Below, piece by piece: positions 7,980-14,628 of a DNA stretch of 16,789 nucleotides; the stretch's first letter is position 1; every line of letters starts with the position of its first letter. Location: contig CAJONH010000173.1 of NCBI GenBank assembly GCA_905235825.1, forward strand, positions 1 through 16,789, read 5' to 3'. The DNA is from Candidatus Gastranaerophilales bacterium. Lineage in GTDB: Bacteria > Cyanobacteriota > Vampirovibrionia > Gastranaerophilales > Gastranaerophilaceae. The notes below the pieces were generated by a model. That model saw nothing but the letters and a program-made list of their open reading frames with translations, was not told the origin of the DNA and made no database searches. A program made the translations under genes and the position numbers.

Positions 7980-7999
7980 AATTTTTGTATACAAAAATT
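7980..7999. promoter_or_regulatory. Perfect 20-bp palindrome between divergent genes
   Basis: AATTTTTGTATACAAAAATT is a perfect palindrome in the 165-bp gap between the 1108-residue gene (minus, ATG at 7944) and rlmN (plus, ATG at 8110). It lies 35 bp before the minus-strand ATG, where a promoter for that gene would be. The core TTGTATACAA resembles sites of several GntR-type regulators, which is only a resemblance. AT-rich sequence makes such symmetry easier by chance, but 10-bp perfect arms with no spacer are still notable. Confidence 0.45.
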
Positions 8000-8094
8000 G
8001 CCCTGATTTTTTAATAGTGCAATTTTAATATGAATAGGACAATTAAAATAATTTTACGGGAGTTTAAGTAAATGTTTTATTAAATATACTATTA

Positions 8095-8103
8095 TGCTAA
8101 TAT
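8095..8103 (+). promoter_or_regulatory. Extended -10 box of rlmN, candidate leaderless start
   Basis: TGC followed by TAATAT ends 6 nt before the rlmN ATG. No Shine-Dalgarno sequence precedes that ATG. Transcription starting about 7 nt after the -10 would begin at the start codon. An alternative -10, TATACT (8085-8090), would give a leader of about 13 nt. No convincing -35 is seen for either. Confidence 0.4.
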
Positions 8104-8109
8104 TTCATT

Positions 8110-9153
8110 ATGGAAAAAGAAAAATTTGTATTAGCAGGAAAAAATTTATCGGAACTTGAAAATTTTGTTTTGGAGTCGGGATTAACAAAATTCAGAGCAA
8201 AACAAATCTATAATTGGATTTATTTAAAGTCGGTAAAAAGTATAGAGGATATGACCGATTTACCGGTAAGTACCCGTGACTTATTGAAAGAAAATGCTGT
8301 TTTAAGTCCGATTTTTATAAAAGATAAACAAATAAGTTCCGACGGAACAATGAAATATCTCTTTGAAAATCAGGATGGAACTTATGCCGAGGCTGTTTTG
8401 ATGAGGTTTGATAACAGAGCAAATTTAACTGCCTGCATATCAACTCAAGTCGGATGTCCTATGGGGTGTGATTTTTGTGCCACAGCTAAATTGGGATTTG
8501 TTCGAAATCTTACGGCAGAAGAAATTATTAATCAAATTTATTTAATTCAAGCCGATACAGGGTTAAAAGTTACAAATATAGTTTATATGGGGCAGGGTGA
8601 ACCGTTACTGAATTTTGATAATCTTATTTTGTCAATAAATATGTTTAGGGAACAATTCCAAATCGGTGCAAGAAGAATTACTATATCAACCTGCGGAATT
8701 ATTCCTGCCGTGAAAAAACTCGCTGAGCTTGATTGCCAATCTACTCTCGCTATATCTTTACACGCTCCAAATCAAATAATTCGTGAAACAATTATGCCCG
8801 TTGCCAAAAAATATAAATATGATGCCTTGTTATCCGAATTAAAAAATTATACGCAAATAACAGGACGCAGAGTAACTGTTGAATATGTTCTTATTGGCGG
8901 TATAAATGATTCTGTTTCCAATGCGGAAGAATTGGCAAGAAATATAGCAAAATTGAAATGTAACGTAAATTTAATAATTTATAATAATCATGAAAAAAGT
9001 AAATATAAAAAGCCTGCAAAAGATTCTGTACAAAAATTTAAATATATCCTTGAAGCATCAGGCAAAAAAGTTACAATAAGACTTGAACGAGGTGCCGATA
9101 TTGATGCTGCCTGCGGTCAATTAAGTGCAAAAATGCAGAAAAAACAAACTTAA
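8110..9153 (+). CDS. rlmN: 23S rRNA (adenine-2503-C2)-methyltransferase RlmN
   Basis: 347 residues, the usual size. It is a radical SAM enzyme that methylates C2 of A2503 in 23S rRNA and A37 of some tRNAs. Visible features are an N-terminal RNA-binding helical part (1-90) with KFRAKQIYNWIY (27-38). The radical SAM cluster motif CPMGCDFC gives Cys116, Cys120 and Cys123. GQGEPLLN (161-168) is the SAM-binding glycine motif. SLHAPN (216-221) and VEYVLIGGIND (257-267) are strand motifs of the barrel. The two catalytic cysteines of the methyl-transfer mechanism are present: Cys109, seven residues before the cluster motif, and Cys335 in the C-terminal DAACGQL. All key residues are intact, so it should be active. 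The ATG has no SD (see the -10 entry). A new promoter starts immediately after its stop, so the next pair is separately transcribed. Confidence 0.97.
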   Translation: MEKEKFVLAGKNLSELENFVLESGLTKFRAKQIYNWIYLKSVKSIEDMTDLPVSTRDLLKENAVLSPIFIKDKQISSDGTMKYLFENQDGTYAEAVLMRFDNRANLTACISTQVGCPMGCDFCATAKLGFVRNLTAEEIINQIYLIQADTGLKVTNIVYMGQGEPLLNFDNLILSINMFREQFQIGARRITISTCGIIPAVKKLAELDCQSTLAISLHAPNQIIRETIMPVAKKYKYDALLSELKNYTQITGRRVTVEYVLIGGINDSVSNAEELARNIAKLKCNVNLIIYNNHEKSKYKKPAKDSVQKFKYILEASGKKVTIRLERGADIDAACGQLSAKMQKKQT

Positions 9154-9164
9154 AACTTATATTA

Positions 9165-9193
9165 TTGTCTTTAATTTTGTATATTGATATAAT
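9165..9193 (+). promoter_or_regulatory. Sigma-70-type promoter of the radical SAM pair
   Basis: TTGTCT (9165-9170), 17 bp, then TGA-TATAAT (9185-9193): a 4/6 -35, ideal spacing, an extended -10 and a perfect TATAAT. Transcription would begin near 9200. The leader of about 14 nt is then just long enough to hold the AAGGTGG binding site (9199-9205) before the ATG at 9214. Confidence 0.75.
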
Positions 9194-9213
9194 TATATAA
9201 GGTGGTTATAAAA

Positions 9214-10008
9214 ATGAGTACATGTAAGTCTGAAGAAAACTCCATTATTTTTACGCCGATGGGAGTTATGCATTGCGGTTTACTATCTCGCAAAAAATAT
9301 AATTTAATTGTAATTAATTCTATTCAGAATGAAAATAAAAAAATATTAACTAATATTTGCAATCAAATAGCAGAGCTTTATTCTCATCAACTTATAGATA
9401 AAGAAAAACTCGTTTTACGTCTGAATTGTCCTGATGCGAATAAAATAAACAAATATAAACCTATTTTGGACGTTTTAAATGAAAAAGGGTTTAAATATGT
9501 AGAATTCGTTAATAAAAATTTGAATTATAATTCATTACTTGAAACAATGCTGAAAGAACAAAAGGCTGCTTTATGCTTAAAAATGAGTTATGGTGTTAAG
9601 TTGAATGAAAAATCAATAAAAAATCTAAAAATGTATCTTGAACATGCTAAAAACAAGGAAAATATTAATGTTCATTGTGTAATAGAAGATATAGACAATG
9701 CTGATGAAAAAGGTATAAATGATTTTATTAAACTTATGTATAAAATAGGAATTAATACTATAGGTTTAAGAGTTGACGGAAAATATTTAGATTCAAATGT
9801 TTATTATAAGTTCCCTGATAAATTAAACGGGATTTTTATTAATTTTTTCAAAACAGCACGGCAATACTGCTTTTGCATAGATGTAAAAAATAAAGAACAA
9901 AATGAATTATTGAGAAAATTATGTAAAAAGAAAAAAATAAAAAAAATATCATTAAAAACTAAGATAAAAAATATAATTTTTCGTATAGAGGATAATTATG
10001 AGATATAA
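9214..10008 (+). CDS. Probable radical-SAM-like pseudoenzyme (cluster motif absent), partner of next gene
   Basis: 264 residues from the ATG at 9214, chosen because AAGGTGG stands 8 nt before it; a GTG at 9202 would overlap that site. I do not recognise a named family. By eye it parallels the radical SAM protein encoded just downstream. Its N-terminal SIIFTPMGVMHCGLLSR (10-26) matches the neighbour's GISIDVNSIKACCLSR. The strand/helix run from KLVLRLNCPDANK through LDVLNEKGFKYVEFVN to KSIKNLKMYLEHA lines up with the neighbour's barrel from ITFQGGEPT onward. The CxxxCxxC loop and GGE motif are missing, so it should not bind the radical SAM cluster. The C-terminus (238-253) is very Lys/Ile-rich. 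It overlaps the next gene by 11 nt, implying coupled synthesis and perhaps a heterodimer. The homology is inference from visual alignment. Confidence 0.8.
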   Translation: MSTCKSEENSIIFTPMGVMHCGLLSRKKYNLIVINSIQNENKKILTNICNQIAELYSHQLIDKEKLVLRLNCPDANKINKYKPILDVLNEKGFKYVEFVNKNLNYNSLLETMLKEQKAALCLKMSYGVKLNEKSIKNLKMYLEHAKNKENINVHCVIEDIDNADEKGINDFIKLMYKIGINTIGLRVDGKYLDSNVYYKFPDKLNGIFINFFKTARQYCFCIDVKNKEQNELLRKLCKKKKIKKISLKTKIKNIIFRIEDNYEI

Positions 10009-11020
10009 AAGCTGTCATCTTATAGAACACGGCATATCAATTGATGTTAACAGTATAAAAGCCTGCTGTTTATCAAGAGAATTTAACAAAGGTATGCTCA
10101 TGATTGAGTATGAGTTTGAAAATAGCAAAATAGACTGGGAACATCTGTTTTTTGTTAAACGACACCATAGGACACATCAAAAAAACGGCAGAGATTTACC
10201 TGCCTGTGAAGGATGCTATAATTTACGGGAAGAAGATTGGGATGATGAGGATTATATATCATTTATAAATTTTGACCATTGGAGTGAATGTAATTCACAT
10301 TGCATATACTGTGCCGTACGCAAAATGAAACCAAGAACAAGAAATAATGCATTTTTTGCCGTAAAAGAATTAATAAAACAAGGAAAATTCAGAAATAACG
10401 GCGAAATTACTTTTCAGGGCGGTGAACCGACAATACTCAAAGAGTTTGATTCCTTATTAAAATTATTTCTAGAACAAGGCTGCAAAATCAGAATACACTC
10501 ATCAGGCATATTATTTAACAGAACAATAAGAAATGCACTCAAAAAAGGTGTAGTAAGCATTGTTATTTCTCCTGATTCAGCTCGCAACGGTACTTATTTC
10601 AGAATTAAAAGAGTTGATAAGGCAGACGATGTTTGGAAAAATATTGCACATTACCGCAGAGGTTTAAAAGATGATAAGGCAAAACTCGTAAGGGTAAAAT
10701 ACATAATAATTCCCGGAATTAACGATAATTTGGAAGAAGTAACCGAATTTTTAAATAAAATAAAAAAATTAGATATAAAAAGTGTTATAGTCGATTTTGA
10801 ATATACTTATGCAAATCAAAATAAAGGTAATATAGCTCCTCATATATTTATTTTGAATGATTATATAGAACATTTTTGCCAAGAAAATGATATTGAATTT
10901 AGCTTATATGATTCCGCTTTATATGCTGAACGTGAAAGAACTTTTGAAAAAACGCAGGATTTTTCGCTGCGGGCATTACAGACAAAAATCAATAATTATA
11001 AATATAAACATCAGGCTTAG
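9998..11020 (+). CDS. Radical SAM protein with N-terminal cysteine cluster, substrate unknown
   Basis: 340 residues with SD AGAGGA 5 nt before the ATG. The canonical radical SAM motif CNSHCIYC (Cys98, Cys102, Cys105) is preceded by the usual strand FINFDHWSE. GGEPT (141-145) is the SAM amino-group motif, and VKYIIIPGINDN (233-244) is a typical late barrel strand. N-terminal to the barrel are extra cysteines at 6, 23, 24, 70 and 73 (ACEGCYNL). They could bind an auxiliary Fe-S cluster, as SPASM/twitch domains do, but here they are placed before the core instead of after it. The C-terminus is short and has no cysteine cluster. No precursor peptide, transporter or sugar gene is adjacent, so the substrate cannot be inferred. 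Its stop overlaps the hisH stop on the other strand. Confidence 0.9.
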   Translation: MRYKSCHLIEHGISIDVNSIKACCLSREFNKGMLMIEYEFENSKIDWEHLFFVKRHHRTHQKNGRDLPACEGCYNLREEDWDDEDYISFINFDHWSECNSHCIYCAVRKMKPRTRNNAFFAVKELIKQGKFRNNGEITFQGGEPTILKEFDSLLKLFLEQGCKIRIHSSGILFNRTIRNALKKGVVSIVISPDSARNGTYFRIKRVDKADDVWKNIAHYRRGLKDDKAKLVRVKYIIIPGINDNLEEVTEFLNKIKKLDIKSVIVDFEYTYANQNKGNIAPHIFILNDYIEHFCQENDIEFSLYDSALYAERERTFEKTQDFSLRALQTKINNYKYKHQA

Positions 11021-11622
11021 AACAAATTAAACCAATTTTTAAAAAAAGTAAGACCGGCTTTTGCACTCTTTTCAGGATGAAATTGAACTGCTGTTATGTT
11101 TTCGTACTGAACTGCCGCACAATACGGTACGTAATAATATCCAATAGCACTTTCAATATTTTTCATTTCGGGAACAACATAATAAGAATTGACAAAATAA
11201 AAATATTCATCGGGAATATATTTATTTATATCGGTGGTTGTAACTTTGCTCCAGCCTATTTGCGGTACTTTACCGTTTGCGTAACGTTTAACTTCGCCTT
11301 TAAATATACCTAAGCCTTCTACCCCCGGAGCTTCTTCACTTTTTTCAAATAATATTTGGAGTCCTATGCAGATGCCTAAGAAAGGTATTCCCTTTTTGCA
11401 AGACTGTTTTATAACTTCAACAAGCTCTTTTTTGTGCAAATTATTCATCGCTTGTGCAAAATGCCCCTGTCCGGGGAATATTATTCTTTTTGCATTATAG
11501 ATTTTATCCCCGTCAGAAGTAATTTCATAAGGAATATCCAAAAACTTAAGCATATTTGCTACACTTCGGAGATTTCCTGCTTCATAATCAACAATTACGG
11601 TTTTATTCAAATCTGAATCCAT
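11017..11622 (-). CDS. hisH: Imidazole glycerol phosphate synthase glutaminase subunit HisH
   Basis: 201 residues, the family's usual size. It hydrolyses glutamine and passes ammonia to HisF, which makes imidazole glycerol phosphate and AICAR in histidine synthesis. The class I amidotransferase triad is visible: Cys85 in GICIGLQIL (83-91), and His182 and Glu184 in QFHPEKS (180-186). PGQGHF (50-55) forms the oxyanion strand, and FVNSYYV (143-149) is the interface strand. The N-terminus has about 8 extra residues before TVIVDYEAGNLRSV. The ATG overlaps the aminotransferase gene by 20 nt with AGAGG directly abutting it. A TTG at codon 5 would have better spacing and cannot be excluded. HisF is not in the window, so it must be encoded elsewhere. 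It is last in the operon, and no terminator is seen before the convergent gene. Confidence 0.93.
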   Translation of the reverse strand: MDSDLNKTVIVDYEAGNLRSVANMLKFLDIPYEITSDGDKIYNAKRIIFPGQGHFAQAMNNLHKKELVEVIKQSCKKGIPFLGICIGLQILFEKSEEAPGVEGLGIFKGEVKRYANGKVPQIGWSKVTTTDINKYIPDEYFYFVNSYYVVPEMKNIESAIGYYYVPYCAAVQYENITAVQFHPEKSAKAGLTFFKNWFNLF

Positions 11623-12847
11623 CCTCTTTTAATCGTTTAATAACTTCTTCAAATTGTTCTTCCGCCGCAACTATTGATAATCTAAACCAGCCTTCTCCGT
11701 TTTTACCGAAGCCCGAACCCGGAACAAGCATAATTCCTGATTTTCTCAATACATCATCAGTAAATTCTTTTGATGTTTTATATTTTGGCGGAATAGGAAG
11801 CCATAAATAAAAAGTAGCTTTAGGCGGATTTAATTTTTCTATTGGCCAGCCAAGTTCCTTTAATCCGTTAAGCATGATTTTTTGTTTTCTTTCAAATCTT
11901 GCATTTGCTTCTTTTATGTATTCTTCGCCTTCTTGTGAATTTAATATTTCAGAAGCTGCTTTTTGTATAGGTTTATAAATACCTGTATCGATAGTTGATT
12001 TTAATTTTGAAAATATACCGACCGCATCTTTATTTCCGCAAACCCAGCCTATTCTCCAACCTGTCATTGAATAAGGTTTTGAAAAACTGAAAAATTCTAT
12101 AGCAGCATCTTTTGCACCTTCAACTTCAAATATACTATGTGCTTTTGGGGCTCCCTCAAATGTTAAATCAACATAAGCTGCATCTGAAATAAGAAGAATT
12201 TTATGTTTTTTACAAAATTCTACTGCCTGTTTTAAATAATCCAATGTACAAATTGCCCCTAGGGGATTATTGGGATAATTGATTACAAGAGCTTTTACAC
12301 GCTTCATCGAATAACCGTCTTTTTCAAGATTTTCAGCAGCTTCATCAAGATTTGGCATATAATTATTTTCTGCCGTTAACGGTATTCCATAGCTCATACC
12401 GCCTGAAACTTTTACCATTTCTTTATATGATGCATATCCAGGATCCGGTATCATAATGATATCTCTGTCTTTCATTTCTTTTACGGGATTTATTAATGCT
12501 CTTACAGTATTTGCTATTCCCTCTTTTGAGCCGATTAAAGCACATATTTCGGAAGTTGTATCAAACTCAATTCCGTATTTATCTTTCATTTTCTTTGCGA
12601 TTGCATCCAAAAGATATTTTTCGCCCTTTGGTGAAGTGTATGTATGCATATCGTTTCCGTCTACGGCTTTTTTTAATGCATTTTGAACAAGCTCAGGCGG
12701 CATTTCGACAGGCGCCCCCATTGAAAGTGATATTGGCTTTCTGCCCCTTGCCGTAAGTTCAGGTGTTAATCTTTGTGCTTCTTGTTTTATTTGAAACATT
12801 ATATAAGTTTCCAAGGAACTTACATAATCATTAAATAGTTCTTTCAT
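11603..12847 (-). CDS. Class I PLP aminotransferase, LL-diaminopimelate aminotransferase-like
   Basis: 414 residues, fold-type I aminotransferase. Visible residues: Asn194 in NYPNNPLG (190-197), Asp222 and Tyr225 in SDAAYVDL, the PLP lysine Lys257 in SFSKPYSMTGWRIGW (254-268), and the substrate-carboxylate arginine Arg389 in WFRLS. DPGYASY (135-141) is the usual strand near the cofactor. The sequence style resembles the LL-diaminopimelate/aspartate/alanine aminotransferase group found in cyanobacteria-like bacteria. If it is DapL-type it would make LL-diaminopimelate for lysine and peptidoglycan in one step. Histidinol-phosphate or aspartate aminotransferase are alternatives, the former attractive because hisH follows. 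GGAG 7 nt before the ATG lies inside the end of folE2. It overlaps folE2 by 17 nt and hisH by 20 nt. The aminotransferase class is certain; the substrate is not. Confidence 0.9.
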   Translation of the reverse strand: MKELFNDYVSSLETYIMFQIKQEAQRLTPELTARGRKPISLSMGAPVEMPPELVQNALKKAVDGNDMHTYTSPKGEKYLLDAIAKKMKDKYGIEFDTTSEICALIGSKEGIANTVRALINPVKEMKDRDIIMIPDPGYASYKEMVKVSGGMSYGIPLTAENNYMPNLDEAAENLEKDGYSMKRVKALVINYPNNPLGAICTLDYLKQAVEFCKKHKILLISDAAYVDLTFEGAPKAHSIFEVEGAKDAAIEFFSFSKPYSMTGWRIGWVCGNKDAVGIFSKLKSTIDTGIYKPIQKAASEILNSQEGEEYIKEANARFERKQKIMLNGLKELGWPIEKLNPPKATFYLWLPIPPKYKTSKEFTDDVLRKSGIMLVPGSGFGKNGEGWFRLSIVAAEEQFEEVIKRLKEDGFRFE

Positions 12848-13661
12848 TTTTCATCTCCCGTTTGTTTAACATTTTGTTTTCCGATTGCCATGCCCAAGCA
12901 TTATGATTATGTATACTTTCTTGAGCTTCAACTTCAGCTTCATAATACAAAATTTTATCATCTTCTCTTAAAAATCCGATAACATCACGAAGTACATCTT
13001 CAACAAATTTCGGATTTTCATAAGCTGTTTCGGTTACATATTTTTCATCATTTCTTTTTAATATAGAATATATTTGACTTGAGCCGCATTTTTCAATTTT
13101 TTCAACCAAATCTTCTATCCATATCATATCATTTTCGGCATAACTGATTTTTACTTTTACCATTGTTCTTTGATTATGTGCGGAATATTTTGATATTTCC
13201 TTTGAACACGGGCATAATGTTGTAATCGGAACTTTTACTCCTAATATAAATTTATAATCATCACCATCTAAATCGCCTTGAAATGAGCAATCATATCCTA
13301 CCGGAAATTCCATTCCGCTTACGGGTGCCTTTTTGTTTATAAAATATTTAAAATCAAATTTAACATGAGCACACTTTGAGTCAAGTTTTTTTCTAATGTC
13401 ATACAACATTCCCTTTATGTCAACACCAAGAGTATTTTTACTTGAATATTTACTTAAAACTTCCATAAAGCGTGACATGTGTGTACCTCTGTAATTATGC
13501 GGCAGAGTAACGCTCATTCTGGCTTTTGCACTGACCAACTGGCAATCCTGAGATTTTCTTTCGATTAATAAAGGAACCTCAACACCGTTGACACCTACTT
13601 TTTGTATGTCAATCCCTCTTTTATCGGCTTCTTTTTGTACATCTTTAAGATTGCTCGCCAT
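12831..13661 (-). CDS. folE2: GTP cyclohydrolase FolE2 (type IB)
   Basis: 276 residues, normal for the family. It converts GTP to 7,8-dihydroneopterin triphosphate, the first step to folate and to queuosine, and is the metal-flexible alternative to FolE. Signatures: GTHMSRFME (59-67), TLCPCSKEIS (148-157, with metal-ligand Cys150), AHNQRT (161-166), YENP (214-217) and SIHNHNAWA (249-257). These supply the Cys, Glu and His metal-site candidates. The final ~15 residues (ENKMLNKREMKNERTI) are a basic tail beyond the core. The SD is poorly placed (GAGG about 15 nt upstream), but the start overlaps the upstream 117-residue gene by 17 nt, so re-initiation is likely. Folate made from this product is the one-carbon source for thymidylate, which suits the linkage to tmk. 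Confidence 0.95.
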   Translation of the reverse strand: MASNLKDVQKEADKRGIDIQKVGVNGVEVPLLIERKSQDCQLVSAKARMSVTLPHNYRGTHMSRFMEVLSKYSSKNTLGVDIKGMLYDIRKKLDSKCAHVKFDFKYFINKKAPVSGMEFPVGYDCSFQGDLDGDDYKFILGVKVPITTLCPCSKEISKYSAHNQRTMVKVKISYAENDMIWIEDLVEKIEKCGSSQIYSILKRNDEKYVTETAYENPKFVEDVLRDVIGFLREDDKILYYEAEVEAQESIHNHNAWAWQSENKMLNKREMKNERTI

Positions 13662-13998
13662 TTTCTTTGCTTTGTTCCTCTAATGCGTCCATATTATTAC
13701 TTTCCATTGCTTTTAAAAGTTTTAATGCAGCCATTCTTTGAGTTTTTGGCGGTGCTGCTCTTAACAGTTCAACTGCTTTTAACATAACAGGATCAGAATC
13801 ATACCAGCGGTTGCCTTTATTTGCAAATTGCTTAGTCAGTTCATATATTCTTTCAATGACATCCTGTGCAACCTGTTCCTGAAGCGATATTATAAAATTT
13901 GCAGCAGTACCTTTATCTTCGTCTGTTTGTAAACTCAGAAGTTCCAATGCTTCTTTTAATATCGGGTCATTATCGTACCAGCGTCTGTATCCGGTCAT
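13645..13998 (-). CDS. 117-residue two-repeat helical protein, unknown
   Basis: AAGGAG 5 nt before the ATG and tight packing between tmk (9-nt gap) and folE2 (17-nt overlap) show a real operon gene. The protein consists of an internal duplication. RRWYDNDPILKEALELLS (5-22) and NRWYDSDPVMLKAVELLR (63-80) are followed by comparable helices (23-41 and 81-99), a period of 58 residues. The shared core is R-W-Y-D-x-D-P-x-x-x-x-A-x-E-L-L. Each unit looks like a pair of helices beginning with an aromatic/acidic turn. The C-terminus (100-117) is polar and acidic. There is no signal peptide, membrane segment or cysteine. I recognise no named family. A scaffold or adaptor role for a neighbouring product is possible but unsupported. 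Confidence 0.85.
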   Translation of the reverse strand: MTGYRRWYDNDPILKEALELLSLQTDEDKGTAANFIISLQEQVAQDVIERIYELTKQFANKGNRWYDSDPVMLKAVELLRAAPPKTQRMAALKLLKAMESNNMDALEEQSKENGEQS

Positions 13999-14007
13999 TT
14001 TTACTCC

Positions 14008-14628
14008 TTAACTTTCTTGTAGTAATTTATTTATAACCTTTTTTGTATCTTCAAAAACTTCATTAATCGAGTTGTCTGCATTTATTATTTTTATCCGTTC
14101 AGGATTTTCTTTTTGCAATTCAAGATATCCTTCTCTTACTCTTTTATGAAATTCTGCTCCTGAGGCTTCCATTCTGTCTTTTTCTTTTCCTACACGTTCC
14201 ATTGCTGTTTCTGCAGATACATCATATAAGAGCGTTAAATCGGGTTCTATATTTCCTACGGCTATATCATTTAACTCTTTTAATAACTTTATATCCCGCC
14301 CTCTGCCGTATCCTTGATAGGCAATTGTTGAATCCGTATGGCGGTCGCACAGAATGATTTTGCCTGCACTAAGATTTGGTTCTATAAACATTTCAACGTG
14401 ATTAGCTCTGTCCGCCAGAAACAAAAACATCTCACATTTCTCTGAAATCGATGTTTCATTATTCAGCAGAATATTTCTTATTTCTTTACCTGTTTCCATA
14501 GCACCCGGTTCACGGGTTGTAACAACATCAAATCCCTGTTCAATTAAATATGTTTTTAACATATTTAATTGGGTCGTTTTTCCTGAACCGTCAGCACCTT
14601 CAAATGTTATAAAATAACCTTTTTTCAT
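14008..14628 (-). CDS. tmk: Thymidylate kinase
   Basis: 206 residues, usual size. It phosphorylates dTMP to dTDP with ATP. The P-loop is GADGSGKT within FEGADGSGKTT (9-19). TREPG (38-42) binds the substrate. The DRHTDSTIAYQGYGRG stretch (95-110) is the conserved DRY-x-x-S-x-x-A-Y-Q signature with His in place of the common Tyr. The LID region EKDRMEASGAEFHKRV (149-164) supplies catalytic arginines in the style of the Gram-negative/Gram-positive enzymes. All key residues are present. Its ATG directly abuts the serS stop (TAGATG) with no good SD, so it relies on translational coupling. Confidence 0.96.
   Translation of the reverse strand: MKKGYFITFEGADGSGKTTQLNMLKTYLIEQGFDVVTTREPGAMETGKEIRNILLNNETSISEKCEMFLFLADRANHVEMFIEPNLSAGKIILCDRHTDSTIAYQGYGRGRDIKLLKELNDIAVGNIEPDLTLLYDVSAETAMERVGKEKDRMEASGAEFHKRVREGYLELQKENPERIKIINADNSINEVFEDTKKVINKLLQES

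Noticed and set aside
8022..8049. AT-only inverted repeat (ATTTTAAT ... ATTAAAAT) in the rlmN upstream region
   Set aside because: Eight A/T-only pairs with a 12-nt gap are expected by chance in sequence of this composition.
9202..9213. GTG at 9202 as start of the 264-residue gene
   Set aside because: It overlaps the AAGGTGG binding site and would lie about 2 nt from the predicted transcription start; the ATG at 9214 has ideal spacing.
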